From: Candidatus Odyssella thessalonicensis L13
GTDB lineage: Bacteria > Pseudomonadota > Alphaproteobacteria > Paracaedibacterales > Paracaedibacteraceae
Reading direction: 5' to 3'
Assembly: GCF_000190415.1 (NCBI RefSeq)
Contig: NZ_AEWF01000002.1
Coordinates: 248,001 to 312,000 of the forward strand
DNA length: 64,000 bases
The notes below the pieces were generated by a model. That model did not search any database, had not been told where the DNA came from, and saw only the letters and a list, made by a program, of their open reading frames with translations. Positions within the stretch are counted from its first letter, which is position 1; the number at the start of each line of letters is the position of its first letter. Shown piece by piece: positions 1 to 9,246 of the stretch. The translations under genes and the position numbers were made by a program.

Positions 1-323
1 CCTTCACCAAAGCGAATGCGAATTTCTTGTCCACCAACTTGAATAATTCTGGTGCACATGCTTTTGCAGACGGAAGCGCGCATTTTGCTGCGACAGACGG
101 ATCCTGAGTTGCATAGCTTACATCGTGTCTTCTTAGCTGCCAGAAAGCGCAGGGCTGAGCCAGCTGAACTGCGTGCTTCCCTAAGAACGTCGCGGGCAAT
201 AGGGATGACAACGGGCCCGATGGCGCCTGCGATTAAAGCTTCAACAGCGTGAGTATGCTGAGGTGCTGTGCCAAATAAACAAATTACCAAAGATAAGCGT
301 TTGATAAATGAGAGCCAATTCAT
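1..323 (-). CDS. Secreted cysteine-rich protein, partial (C-terminus beyond window)
   Basis: An open frame runs leftward from an ATG at 323 and leaves the window without a stop, giving about 107 visible residues. Residues 1-26 form a signal peptide: MNWLSFIKR, a hydrophobic core, then a likely cut after THA. Next come an Ala/Gly/Ile-rich segment (27-45) and a basic segment with five cysteines (68, 71, 77, 86, 90), starting with a C-x2-C pair. This spacing suggests disulphides or metal binding. I do not recognise the family. It is divergent from the 605-2359 gene across about 280 bases that should hold both promoters. The product is probably exported, but its role cannot be read from this fragment. 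Confidence 0.6.
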   Translation of the reverse strand, partial: MNWLSFIKRLSLVICLFGTAPQHTHAVEALIAGAIGPVVIPIARDVLREARSSAGSALRFLAAKKTRCKLCNSGSVCRSKMRASVCKSMCTRIIQVGGQEIRIRFGE

Positions 324-604
324 GGATATCTCCGATCAAAATAAATACATCTGTGTAATATCATTCATAAAATAGGTAAAGAATTGTTTAAGGTTGCGTA
401 AAATTTCTAAAAAAGACGCGGCGTCAATTAACTAAGCCTTAAAAAGACTATTTAATGTAGAGTCATATAAAGTCTCTGCTTTACGGGAATTCTTCATACA
501 GATTTGTCTAATAATTGAGACTTTATTTATAGGATAGTTATTCTTGAAAATTTGAGATTTAAATCTTATCTAATTGTTATTAGAGGAAGATTTGGATAAA
601 GACG
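324..604. other. Divergent intergenic region
   Basis: AT-rich sequence between two divergent genes for exported proteins. It must hold both promoters, but I could not single out a convincing -35/-10 pair. A GAGGAAG stretch near 582-588 lies rather far from the ATG at 605. No repeat or RNA gene was seen. Confidence 0.4.
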
Positions 605-2359
605 ATGAGCCAATATAATTGTTTTCGTAAATATTTTAGAAATATTCTAAGTGCAGCGTTAGGCAGTATTACCTTGTTAACAGCAGCACAGCCCGGGTCA
701 CAAGAGCAGCAGCAACTTGCTTTGTTTGGCAAGCCGGGGACGTATGAAGTAAGCTTGATTATCGAGCCCTCGACCTTAAAGGATGCGCTATCGTCCCGTT
801 TTCCAAGCTTATTTAATGGGCGCAGGGAATGCAGTCTTATACCTCTGGAAGTTGCTCGTAATTTCGGGCGCGCTGCGTTGGATCCTTCCTTTCTGTTTAA
901 AGACTCAGAGAAGCGCAGGGTAGCTGGCACCATAAGAGATGAAATTTCTAAAATTTCTGTTACTTATCCAGCCTTTAAATCACTTGTTAATGAAATAGAT
1001 CAAGATTTGATACAGGATAATTTAAATCCTTTAGGATTATTCAGCTATACCTTCCAAGTGCCAGCGCTTATTACGGCTGGGTTATCTACCGATCCTCAAG
1101 CACTGCCACAGTATCAAGCCGAAGTGTATTTTATTTTAAAACAGGAAATTGAAAGAAGGGAGCGACTGCTCGCTAGGTGGGATAGTTTTTACCCTTCCAT
1201 AGAGGGTGGTTTAACACCTATTACGCCAGCCAACTTGAAACAATTACACGAATTATTGAGAACCAAGTTTGAGCAATCTGCTCGGCCTTTAGTCTATTAT
1301 CCCGTTTTTGGTAAAAGCAAGCTTGGTCTTGCCACCTTAGTTGAAGGATATATTCAGCGTGTTTATCCGGTTGCCATTCCCTATGCTACTGAATTTGTGC
1401 ATGGTATCGAACATTTACCTCTCGCATTTACTTCTCATGATTATCAACATGCTTATAGCCATTTTAATATGGTCCAGGACCGAAACTATCAAGCTACACG
1501 CAAAATTCTTTTTGAGTTAGCCTCAGTTAAAAAGACACCCAGTGATCTGATTCCTCCTGTAGCTAATTTTATGACGGCCCAATCAAATTTATTTGAAGAT
1601 ACTCTGCAAGATCTTCTCAATCTTTATTTTACTTTCACTCTTCCCCGTCAGGGCGTAAAAACTGTAAAACAGGCTATGGTCGGGCTGTTTTATTTGATTC
1701 ATGAAGAAATGTTTGCTCTTCCTGCTTCTATTTACAGGGTCCATAATCTTGATCAGGTTTTAGAAATATTTATGCGGCCTCTTTTCATAGAGTCTGACGC
1801 TCGAAAGAGGGAAAAATTTTATAGACAGAATTTGCTGCAAGTTGATCTAATAACAGGCAAATTTGATCTCACTCCACAGCAAATTGCTGAAGCCCTTTTA
1901 GCTGCGGGCGTCCCACCAATGGATGGAGAATTAGATTTTAAGCATTTAGATAATCTGAAAGATCAAGCGTATCACATTGACCTGGAAGATACTTTGACAG
2001 ATGTCGAGGTGAATTTAAGCATCGAAGGCACAGGAAATTATAAATGGTTTGTTAAAAAACTGTCCTATATATTAGCGGACTCACAAGACAAGTTAAGTCT
2101 ATTCAAAGCAGCAGGATTTGACATCAAGTATCCTACCCCTGAAGAACTGCATTCTAAGAATGGACATGCGATTGCTATCGCTTATTTGGAGCAAACTGAT
2201 AAAGGCTTGCGTGATTGTTATCGGGTGTTACGGCATACTGCTGCTGAATTAGTTGGCGTCGTTCCGGCTGGAGAAACGCGTTCACTCTGGCAGCGGTACT
2301 GGGATAAGTCTCAGGCCATCGAGCGGAAGTTTAAACAGATCATTGCACAAATTGATTAA
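605..2359 (+). CDS. Exported protein of unknown function, 584 aa
   Basis: This is a long intact frame with normal codon use and a likely N-terminal export signal (residues 1-28: basic FRKYFRN, a hydrophobic ILSAALGSITLLTAA core). The rest looks mostly helical, with many Leu/Gln/Glu/Lys-rich stretches and no cysteine clusters or further membrane segments. I recognise no enzyme motif or repeat family. The start at 605 has only a weak AAAGA ribosome site but gives a sensible signal peptide. It faces the lytic transglycosylase gene tail to tail with a shared terminator between them. It may be a lineage-specific periplasmic or secreted protein. Its function is unknown. Confidence 0.75.
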   Translation: MSQYNCFRKYFRNILSAALGSITLLTAAQPGSQEQQQLALFGKPGTYEVSLIIEPSTLKDALSSRFPSLFNGRRECSLIPLEVARNFGRAALDPSFLFKDSEKRRVAGTIRDEISKISVTYPAFKSLVNEIDQDLIQDNLNPLGLFSYTFQVPALITAGLSTDPQALPQYQAEVYFILKQEIERRERLLARWDSFYPSIEGGLTPITPANLKQLHELLRTKFEQSARPLVYYPVFGKSKLGLATLVEGYIQRVYPVAIPYATEFVHGIEHLPLAFTSHDYQHAYSHFNMVQDRNYQATRKILFELASVKKTPSDLIPPVANFMTAQSNLFEDTLQDLLNLYFTFTLPRQGVKTVKQAMVGLFYLIHEEMFALPASIYRVHNLDQVLEIFMRPLFIESDARKREKFYRQNLLQVDLITGKFDLTPQQIAEALLAAGVPPMDGELDFKHLDNLKDQAYHIDLEDTLTDVEVNLSIEGTGNYKWFVKKLSYILADSQDKLSLFKAAGFDIKYPTPEELHSKNGHAIAIAYLEQTDKGLRDCYRVLRHTAAELVGVVPAGETRSLWQRYWDKSQAIERKFKQIIAQID

Positions 2360-2371
2360 ACCATCCTTTCG

Positions 2372-2408
2372 AGTATAAAAAAAGCCCGCACAGTGTTGGA
2401 CTTTTTAA
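2372..2408. terminator. Possible bidirectional terminator
   Basis: An A-run, an imperfect GC-containing hairpin (AAAGCCC against GGACTTT, one mismatch) and a T-run lie between two convergent stop codons. This is the layout of a shared Rho-independent terminator. The stem is imperfect, so confidence is modest. Confidence 0.4.
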
Positions 2409-2425
2409 TTAGTCGCTAAATAGTC

Positions 2426-4249
2426 TTAATGGCAGCGGTAACAATGATAGTTTTCAAGGACGCGCTGTACATAGTTGCGTGTTTCCGCATAAGGAATGGA
2501 TTCCACCCAATCAATGACATTGACCTGTCCTGAGCGTGGGTCACCAAAGTCTTCGATCCAGCGGTCAACGGCGGCTGAACCAGCGTTATAGGCAGCAGCG
2601 ACTAGGATAATCGAGCCGCGGTACTTGTCCATGAGATCTTTTAAATGGTAAGAACCAAGGCGGACATTATGATGGGGGTCGGTTAAATTTTTTCTCTTAA
2701 TTTTATAACGCTTTTCTGTAAGCGCGGCTGTGGCCGGCATCAATTGCATGAGTCCCTTAGCACCCGCTGAACTGACCGCATCATGTTGGAATCGGCTTTC
2801 TTGGCGGATAATGGCGTGGGCAAAAGCCGGCTCAATCACCTGCTGTGGAACATAGTTCAATCGTGGATAGGCCGCAGGGATCAGAGGGTAATCAGTTTTC
2901 ATGATTTTCTTGTATACTTTTAGACCTTGATGCTTACCTGCGGTCTCGTGAACAATTTGCGCAAGTAAAGCTTGCTCTTCCGGGCTTTTAAGTTGTTCCC
3001 CCAAGCTTAAGGCGAAAGCTTCTGCTAAGGCTGTCTCCTTGATTTCTTGCAGTAAACGCATATAGGCGAAGAGCTCACGCCCTTCAAGGGAGCGGCGTAC
3101 GCTGGCATCAAATTTCGCGAGTTTAAGTTTTGGGGCCGGCATCTTGCCGTTGAGTTCTTTGTGAGCCAATTGACCATAATAGGTGGCAATATGTTTTTGG
3201 GCTTTTTGCCACCACATCTGTGCCTGAGCTTGATTGCTGAGATCTTTTTCAGCACGCCCCAACCAATATTGAGCACGAGCAACGCTGACCGGCGTGGAAA
3301 CGGATTCATTTAGATGCTCAAAATGTTCTTTAGCTTGCTCTGGATTCTTCAAAAACCTTAAGCATAACCAGCCGGCTAACCATTCAGCATTGGCAAAGTT
3401 TTCACCCTTTTTTAGGCCATGGTCTTTAATTGTGTCGTAGGCGGCTTGATATTTTTTATCTTCTAACAACCGTCGGGCAATGAGGTTGCGTTCGACCCAC
3501 ACGGCTTCTGGGCTAGGGTGATTGGCTAAATGCTGGAGACTTTCAGCAGCTTTCTGATCTTGGCGATGTTTGCGATAAAAACGCGCTTGTTCAAAAGCGA
3601 TACGCGGATTGTCAGACGTCAGCACCGGGGCTCCCTTAATGATCTGGAGACGGGTCTCAATTTCCTTACGCAGTTGCGGTTTTAGTACTGGACTGATCAC
3701 CTCAGCGGCGGGAAGTTGATTTTTGTCCAGCAGATCATGCACTTTTACCAGAAGGGTCTCTTCCGGTAATAGAGGGCGATAGGACTTGATAAGCTCTTTT
3801 AAGTCTTTTTGTCCCATTTCAATGGCAATAAAGGCTTGGCGAAATTTTTGATCATCATGTTGATTCTGCGCTAATAAAGCTTGGCCAAAAGCTTTTAAGC
3901 CTTTTAAGCTAATGGGTGGGAGTTGACGAAACCAAGAAATAATCTGCGTCGCCGGTGTTATGGATTCATAGAGCTGCTTTTCGATTTGCCGCTGAATAGC
4001 TGTCGAGCGTGGCCAATTGGGGTGTTTTTCAAGAAAGGCACGAGCCTGGGAAAAATTAGCAGTCTTTTGAGCCTTGAGCCACATTAACAGGGTGTAGCTT
4101 TTAGGACACTGACCTTGGTTAATGGTGACACCCTCAGGGCTTAGCCGGATTGCCTTTTTTAACTGAGCACCACATTTTGCTGCTTCATTAGCATAATTTT
4201 GTGATAAAGTAAGGGACAAGATTAGAAAGCTAAGTGATAGTTGTCGCAT
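2426..4249 (-). CDS. slt: Soluble lytic murein transglycosylase (Slt70-like)
   Basis: Periplasmic enzyme that cleaves the MurNAc-GlcNAc bond of peptidoglycan to form 1,6-anhydro ends. At 607 aa it is close to Slt70. Residues 1-20 are a signal peptide (RQLSLSFLILSLTLSQNYA). About 25-440 form the helical TPR-like superhelix. The C-terminal SLT domain carries the catalytic Glu in IIRQESRF (about residue 484), then SSAGAKGLMQLMPATA and AAAYNAG, all typical of the family. It is divergent from dapA with only 26 bases between the start codons, so each promoter must lie inside the other's 5' region. The slt/dapA/smpB neighbourhood is common in alphaproteobacteria. Identity is secure. Confidence 0.95.
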   Translation of the reverse strand: MRQLSLSFLILSLTLSQNYANEAAKCGAQLKKAIRLSPEGVTINQGQCPKSYTLLMWLKAQKTANFSQARAFLEKHPNWPRSTAIQRQIEKQLYESITPATQIISWFRQLPPISLKGLKAFGQALLAQNQHDDQKFRQAFIAIEMGQKDLKELIKSYRPLLPEETLLVKVHDLLDKNQLPAAEVISPVLKPQLRKEIETRLQIIKGAPVLTSDNPRIAFEQARFYRKHRQDQKAAESLQHLANHPSPEAVWVERNLIARRLLEDKKYQAAYDTIKDHGLKKGENFANAEWLAGWLCLRFLKNPEQAKEHFEHLNESVSTPVSVARAQYWLGRAEKDLSNQAQAQMWWQKAQKHIATYYGQLAHKELNGKMPAPKLKLAKFDASVRRSLEGRELFAYMRLLQEIKETALAEAFALSLGEQLKSPEEQALLAQIVHETAGKHQGLKVYKKIMKTDYPLIPAAYPRLNYVPQQVIEPAFAHAIIRQESRFQHDAVSSAGAKGLMQLMPATAALTEKRYKIKRKNLTDPHHNVRLGSYHLKDLMDKYRGSIILVAAAYNAGSAAVDRWIEDFGDPRSGQVNVIDWVESIPYAETRNYVQRVLENYHCYRCH

Positions 4250-4275
4250 CCGTGCACCATGAATAAGGAAATAAA

Positions 4276-5154
4276 ATGAAGTTTTCAGGTTCTATTGTCG
4301 CTCTAATAACACCATTTCACAATGGGGAAGTTGATATTAATTCTCTAAAAAAAATAGTCGAGTGGCACCTGGTAGAAGGGACTCAAGGCTTTGTGGCATG
4401 TGGATCTACAGGCGAAGCAGCGTTGTTAACCGCCTCGGAACGCCGCTTAGTTTTAGAAACAGTGGTAAAGGCGGCGGCAGGGCGCGTCCCGGTCATTGCG
4501 GGCTGTGGGGCTCCCGCTACCCATGAAGTGAAAGCCATGATGGAGGAAGCGAAAGCGCTGGGATGCGATGCCGCCCTAGTGGTTACGCCCTATTATGTAA
4601 AACCGACCCCCGAAGGCGTTTATCAACACTTCAAGGTTTTAAATCAGATCGGATTGCCGATTGTGCTTTATAATAACCCGGGCCGGGCGGTGACAGGGTT
4701 AAGCGTGGATACGGTTGTTCGTTTGGCCGAGCTACCGATGGTCGTTGCCATTAAGGATTCTTGCGAGGACTTAACACGGGTTATCAAAATGCGCCAACGC
4801 ATCAACAAGGAATTTAGCTTTCTTTCAGGCGATGATCCGATTGCGACAGCTTATATGGCCCATGGCGGCGATGGCGTCATCTCAGTGAGTGCTAATGTGG
4901 TGCCGCGGTTAGTTCAGCAACTGATGGATGCTTGGGTCAATAAAGACATAGGGACATTTTCAAAGTTGCGCGACCAATTGTTAGCCGTTCATGAAGCTAT
5001 GTTCATTGAGACCAGTCCCAGCCCCATTAAGTACGCTGCTTCCCAACTCGGTCTTTGTAATTCAGAAGTTCGATTGCCATTAGTGCCGGTAACGGATGCT
5101 GCTAAAAGTGTGGTTGATCACGCTTTAAAGACCGTAGGCTTGCTGGCGGCTTAA
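4276..5154 (+). CDS. dapA: 4-hydroxy-tetrahydrodipicolinate synthase
   Basis: Condenses pyruvate with aspartate semialdehyde, the first committed step towards diaminopimelate and lysine in the cytoplasm. The 292 aa match the family length. The pyruvate-binding GSTGE loop is at 43-47, the catalytic tyrosine in LYNNPGR at 132, Arg137 follows, and the Schiff-base lysine in VVAIKDS is Lys160. An AAGGA site lies upstream of the ATG at 4276. It is followed 38 bases later by smpB, and the two are probably co-transcribed with murJ. Diaminopimelate feeds peptidoglycan synthesis, which fits the neighbouring slt and murJ. Confidence 0.97.
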   Translation: MKFSGSIVALITPFHNGEVDINSLKKIVEWHLVEGTQGFVACGSTGEAALLTASERRLVLETVVKAAAGRVPVIAGCGAPATHEVKAMMEEAKALGCDAALVVTPYYVKPTPEGVYQHFKVLNQIGLPIVLYNNPGRAVTGLSVDTVVRLAELPMVVAIKDSCEDLTRVIKMRQRINKEFSFLSGDDPIATAYMAHGGDGVISVSANVVPRLVQQLMDAWVNKDIGTFSKLRDQLLAVHEAMFIETSPSPIKYAASQLGLCNSEVRLPLVPVTDAAKSVVDHALKTVGLLAA

Positions 5155-5192
5155 TGGCTAAGGTTAAGAATTGATAACAAAAGAGCAAAGTT

Positions 5193-5657
5193 ATGACTAA
5201 AGAGAATGCTCATAGAATTGTTGCCCAGAATCGTCGGGCCCGCTTTGATTACTTTATTACCGAAGAAGTAGAGGCGGGAATTGTCTTAACGGGCAGTGAA
5301 GTGAAATCTTTGCGCAGCGGACGGGCGAGTATTAATGAGACTTATGCTGGCGAAATGCAGGGGGAGATTTATTTATTTAATGCCAACATCCCTGTCTATG
5401 AACAAGCTAATCAATTTAATCATGAACCCAAACGGCCGCGTAAATTGTTGCTTCATAAGCGACAAATGAATAAATGGATCGGTGCCATCCAGCGGAAAGG
5501 TATGACGTTGGTGGCATTGTCTATTTACTTTAATGCTAGAGGCCGCGCCAAAGTCGCCTTAGGACTCGCCAAAGGTAAGAATACAGTCGATAAACGCCAA
5601 ACCATTAAAGAACGTGATTGGAATCGGGATAAAGCTCGTATCCTTCGCGGAGATTAA
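5193..5657 (+). CDS. smpB: SsrA-binding protein SmpB
   Basis: Binds tmRNA and brings it to stalled ribosomes for trans-translation. The protein is 154 aa, the usual size. It shows the conserved core [21 protein letters not shown] and [16 protein letters not shown], and ends in the typical basic tail ([19 protein letters not shown]) that mimics a codon-anticodon helix in the decoding centre. It lies between dapA and murJ in a tight cluster (38 and 8 base gaps). The tmRNA gene ssrA was not seen in this window. Confidence 0.96.
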   Translation: MTKENAHRIVAQNRRARFDYFITEEVEAGIVLTGSEVKSLRSGRASINETYAGEMQGEIYLFNANIPVYEQANQFNHEPKRPRKLLLHKRQMNKWIGAIQRKGMTLVALSIYFNARGRAKVALGLAKGKNTVDKRQTIKERDWNRDKARILRGD

Positions 5658-5665
5658 AGTTACTT

Positions 5666-7195
5666 ATGCGAATTGTACGCCATATTCTGACGATCAGCGG
5701 CTTTACTTTCCTTAGCCGAATCTTCGGCTTAATTCGAGAAATTATGCTGTCCCATATCTTAGGCGCAAGCTTGATTACCGATGCCTTTTTTGTTGCTTTT
5801 AAATTTCCGAATTTTTTTCGACGAATCTTTGCCGAAGGCGCCTTTAATGCTGCCTTTGTTCCTATGTTTTCTCGCAAAGTTGTCAGTGAAGGGCAAGCAG
5901 AGGCTAAAGTCTTTGCCGAGCAAGTCTTTTCATTAATGTTAACCTTCTTGACGATATTTGTTATCCTAGTGGTTACCTTTACTCCAACAATTATCCATAT
6001 TCTAGCTCCTGGATTTGCTACCACTCCGCAACGGTTAGAACTTGCTATTCATTTTACGCGAATTACCTTCCCTTATATTCTTTTCATTTCCCTGGCAGCT
6101 CATTTATCAGGCATACTCAACTCTTTTGACCGTTTTGCCGCTGCCGCCGGTGTCCCCATCCTTCTCAATATTATCATGATAGCGGCTCTTGTTATTTGTC
6201 CTGTCTTTGAATTGCCGGTGGGCACAGGCTTATCGATTGCGGTGGCTATCGCTGGTGTGGTCCAGCTGGCTTGGCTATATTGGGCTTGTATGGCGATGGA
6301 TTTTCGGATCAGAATCCGTAAGCCCCAGTTAACGCCGGCCATTAAAGAGTTATTACGCCTCATGCTACCCGGTGCCATTGGGGCAGGCGCCATGAATATT
6401 AATCTTTTTCTAGATACTGTTCTAGCCTCGTTTTTGCCCGAAAAGTCAGTGTCCTATATTTTTTACGCTGATCGCTTAAATCAGCTGCCTTTATCTATTT
6501 TAGGAATCGCGATTGGGACAGCACTATTACCGCTATTGTCGCGGCAACTGAAGGCAGGCGAGTATGAACAGGCCAGTCGCAATAAACTTTTAGCAACAGA
6601 GGTGGCCCTGCAACTAACAATCCCGGCAGCAGCAGGCCTCTTTATCTTAAGCTATCCGTTGATCAATCTTATTTACGGTATGCCTAAAGCCGATAGTCAA
6701 GCGACAGCAGCTGCCTTAGCTGCCTTTTCTATCGGTATTCCAGCTTATGTTTTAAATAAAGTTTTTGTTACCAGCTTCTTTGCGCGTCAAGATACCGCAA
6801 CTCCCGTCAAGATCGCTGTCGGTTGTATTATTTTCAATTTTCTTTTAAACCTAGCCTTAATGCGGCTATTAGGCCATGTTGCCTTAGCATTATCAACTTC
6901 TCTCGCAGCCTGGGTTAATGTGGCAGCCTTGTATTACTTTCTCAGGAAAAGGCAGTGGTTTATCATACCCATAGAGATGATAATAAAATGTTTGAAAATT
7001 AGCCTTGTTACACTGGTAATGGCTGCTCTTTTATGGGCTCTGGGACAGGATTATGATCCGCAACAGCTGTCCATTGGTCAAGAGTTGGTCTCCGTCCTAG
7101 GACGGGTCATGATTGGCTTGTTTGCTTATTTAAGTCTTGGCGTTATCCTTAAAGTTATTGATTTTACAAAGATCAGGGCAGCTTTAAAGGTGTAA
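5666..7195 (+). CDS. murJ: Lipid II flippase MurJ
   Basis: Inner-membrane MOP-superfamily protein that flips lipid II to the periplasm for peptidoglycan assembly. The 509-aa protein is hydrophobic throughout and fits the usual 14 membrane helices. It starts with the family signature SGFTFLSRIFGLIREIMLSHILG and contains SDAFFVAFKFPNFFRRIFAEGAFN-like sequence (here beginning TDAFFVAFK) and FARQDTATPVK. It begins only 8 bases after smpB. A terminator-like hairpin follows at about 7321-7366, which supports a dapA-smpB-murJ transcription unit. Confidence 0.95.
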   Translation: MRIVRHILTISGFTFLSRIFGLIREIMLSHILGASLITDAFFVAFKFPNFFRRIFAEGAFNAAFVPMFSRKVVSEGQAEAKVFAEQVFSLMLTFLTIFVILVVTFTPTIIHILAPGFATTPQRLELAIHFTRITFPYILFISLAAHLSGILNSFDRFAAAAGVPILLNIIMIAALVICPVFELPVGTGLSIAVAIAGVVQLAWLYWACMAMDFRIRIRKPQLTPAIKELLRLMLPGAIGAGAMNINLFLDTVLASFLPEKSVSYIFYADRLNQLPLSILGIAIGTALLPLLSRQLKAGEYEQASRNKLLATEVALQLTIPAAAGLFILSYPLINLIYGMPKADSQATAAALAAFSIGIPAYVLNKVFVTSFFARQDTATPVKIAVGCIIFNFLLNLALMRLLGHVALALSTSLAAWVNVAALYYFLRKRQWFIIPIEMIIKCLKISLVTLVMAALLWALGQDYDPQQLSIGQELVSVLGRVMIGLFAYLSLGVILKVIDFTKIRAALKV

Positions 7196-7320
7196 GAGGA
7201 AGGGTAAAGTTCTCTATAACATCTGTCTATGCTAATTAACAAACTTGACTTTTAAGAACTGTGATGTCATGTTCTTAGTACATAAAGGTTCTAATTTTCA
7301 GCAATATCAGGTTGTCAGTG

Positions 7321-7366
7321 AATAAAGATTTTTTTCTGAAAAATCTCAATGCTTTATTTTTTTTAA
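7321..7366 (+). terminator. Rho-independent terminator after murJ
   Basis: An 8-bp AT-rich stem (AGATTTTT at 7326-7333 with AAAAATCT at 7339-7346) is nested in AATAAAG/CTTTATT arms and followed by a run of eight or more T. It lies 126 bases after the murJ stop and before the separately started MFS gene. Confidence 0.55.
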
Positions 7367-7429
7367 CAGATCTACCTGCATGCCTTCAGCTGCCTTATCT
7401 TAAGAACGTCTACCTCAGGGACAGAGCCA

Positions 7430-8665
7430 ATGGATAACAATAAAAATGAGTCTCAACTTCCCTCTATTCCAAAAGCTATTTGGGGAATTGGTCTTGCGGT
7501 CTTTTTTGTCAATTTATCATCCGTGATGGTACGTAGTATCTCTGCCATTTATATGAAAACAATTTTAGGGGCGGGCTTAGGTCTTATTGGAACGATTGAA
7601 GGTATTGTCGAGATGCTATCCTTTCTCATGAAAATGATGTCAGGGGTATTTAGCGATTATCTTCGTCGTCGTAAGTTTATTATTGTTCTTGGGTACACTT
7701 TTATGTTCCTAAGCCGGCCTTTAATTGCCGCTTTTGGTAATATGCAGGCTGTATTAGCCGCCCGTATTCTTGATCGTTTAGGGAACGGCATTCAAGCCTC
7801 CCCCCGTGACGCCTTAGTGGGAGACTTAGCGCCACCATCTATTCGAGGGGCGTGCTATGGTTTAAGGATAAGTGTGGGAACAGCCGGGTCCTTTGCTGGT
7901 GCTCTTTTCGCTTTAGGATTGATGTATTTGCATAACGAAAACTTTCTAATGGTTTTCTGGCTAGCAGCAATACCGGCGTTAATATCAGTTCTGATTATGG
8001 TTTTCTTTATCAAAGAGCCTGAGCAAAATTTGAAGCCAGCAGACCGTAAGCCGCGTCATCCCATTCATTTGGAGGATATTCCACGTTTAGGGCGGGCCTA
8101 TTGGCTATTAATGATTGTTGTGGGCGTCTTTATGGTTGCCCAGCTGGGAGAGCCGATTATGGTGCTCCATGCCCATGAAAATTTTCAGCTATCTGCAACC
8201 TATATACCGCTTATCCTGATCGTTTATAATTCTACCTACTGTTCAGTTTCTTATCCTGCAGGAAAGATGTCTGATAAGTTAGGGCGCGTCACTATGCTAG
8301 TTATTGGTTTTTGCTGTCTATTAGCAGGAGATCTATTCCTAAGTGCGGCAAGTAATCTGTGGATGGTGTTTGTGGGGATTGCTTTGTGTGGGGCCCAGAT
8401 GGCAATTACTCAGAGCATTTTTATGTCTCTCATTGTGGACACGGTACCAGAGGACTTGCGCGGCACTGGGTTTGGAATTTTTTATTTAATCTGTGCTGTT
8501 TCAGTTTTTGTTTCCAATACGGGCGCTGGGTTCATTGCCGAGCATATGGGCGAGCGATATGCTTTTATTGCTTCCTTTATTATTGCCACCTTGGCACTAG
8601 CTATCCTCCTGTTGATCTCGAAAAGGATTTCCCCTACTAAAGATAAATTGCCGGCATCTGCCTAA
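7430..8665 (+). CDS. MFS transporter, substrate unknown
   Basis: A 411-aa membrane protein with about 12 hydrophobic helices and a short charged central loop (around residues 197-215), as in the major facilitator superfamily. The loop between helices 2 and 3 reads SGVFSDYLRRRKFIIVLGY, the classical MFS motif A variant. A DRLGNGIQASPRDALVGD motif near residues 117-134 places it in the MFS subgroup with conserved D-R-x-G-x-G-I-R-x-x-P-R-D. No motif fixes the substrate. It stands apart from murJ behind a terminator and has a weak ribosome site (AGGGACA). Intracellular alphaproteobacteria often carry many such transporters for host metabolites. That role here is inference. Confidence 0.85.
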   Translation: MDNNKNESQLPSIPKAIWGIGLAVFFVNLSSVMVRSISAIYMKTILGAGLGLIGTIEGIVEMLSFLMKMMSGVFSDYLRRRKFIIVLGYTFMFLSRPLIAAFGNMQAVLAARILDRLGNGIQASPRDALVGDLAPPSIRGACYGLRISVGTAGSFAGALFALGLMYLHNENFLMVFWLAAIPALISVLIMVFFIKEPEQNLKPADRKPRHPIHLEDIPRLGRAYWLLMIVVGVFMVAQLGEPIMVLHAHENFQLSATYIPLILIVYNSTYCSVSYPAGKMSDKLGRVTMLVIGFCCLLAGDLFLSAASNLWMVFVGIALCGAQMAITQSIFMSLIVDTVPEDLRGTGFGIFYLICAVSVFVSNTGAGFIAEHMGERYAFIASFIIATLALAILLLISKRISPTKDKLPASA

Positions 8666-8712
8666 CCTGCCATGCTTGATATATAGAATTTAAATATGAT
8701 CTATTTGAAGCT

Positions 8713-9246
8713 ATGTATCGATGCTATATGGTGCTCTTTTTATGCTCTCTTATAATAAAGGAGAGCGCAGCCGCTCAAAGATTTATCGCTGGCTATCGCT
8801 TCTCACGTCTCAGTAAACAAGAAATTGTCTACCTATCAGATTATCTAACGCAGATAGAATCTGTCTCCCATAAGCTATTGTCCGAGGAGCAAGTTAAATA
8901 TCTGGTGCGCGAGTTTGATAGTGGCTCATTGCGACCCTTAGATCCCCACCAAACGTTAACAACACGTAAAAGATTTCAACGGCAACGCTTACTTGTGGCC
9001 TCTGACTGGAGTTATTATACGCAGCAACGGATTCCTTTGGCTTTAAGGGAAACCGGAGAAGGGGGCTGGGATTTACACCATATTATTTTTATTCGATTAA
9101 ATGGTCAAAATGAATGGTGGAACATTATTCCCTTACTTCGCGGCGAACATCACAAAGTTATCCATGGTCGTGAGCAGCCGGGAGAGCTGCTGCACCGTCA
9201 TTTGGCCGCTCGTTTGCCACGCTGTAATAATCCTGAGCTTGATTGA
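8713..9246 (+). CDS. Exported LHH-type HNH nuclease candidate
   Basis: A 177-aa protein with a short hydrophobic signal peptide (YMVLFLCSLIIKESAAA). Its C-terminal part carries WDLHHIIF, then NEWWNIIPL and GEHHKVIHG. This is the layout of the HNH/Endo VII nuclease fold, closest to the LHH/WHH toxin nucleases (His-His metal and base, central Asn, C-terminal His). The mature N-terminal 90 residues are charged and unrecognised. Its last 49 bases overlap the csrA 3' end on the other strand. No immunity gene is adjacent, so it may act outside the cell or serve another purpose. The nuclease call rests on motif pattern only. Confidence 0.55.
   Translation: MYRCYMVLFLCSLIIKESAAAQRFIAGYRFSRLSKQEIVYLSDYLTQIESVSHKLLSEEQVKYLVREFDSGSLRPLDPHQTLTTRKRFQRQRLLVASDWSYYTQQRIPLALRETGEGGWDLHHIIFIRLNGQNEWWNIIPLLRGEHHKVIHGREQPGELLHRHLAARLPRCNNPELD

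Noticed and set aside
52-252. Rightward 66-codon frame at the left edge
   Set aside because: It is antisense to a longer open leftward frame (1-323) that has a signal peptide and a sensible start.
580-933. Leftward 117-codon frame
   Set aside because: It overlaps the 584-aa gene on the other strand, has no ribosome site and shows atypical composition.
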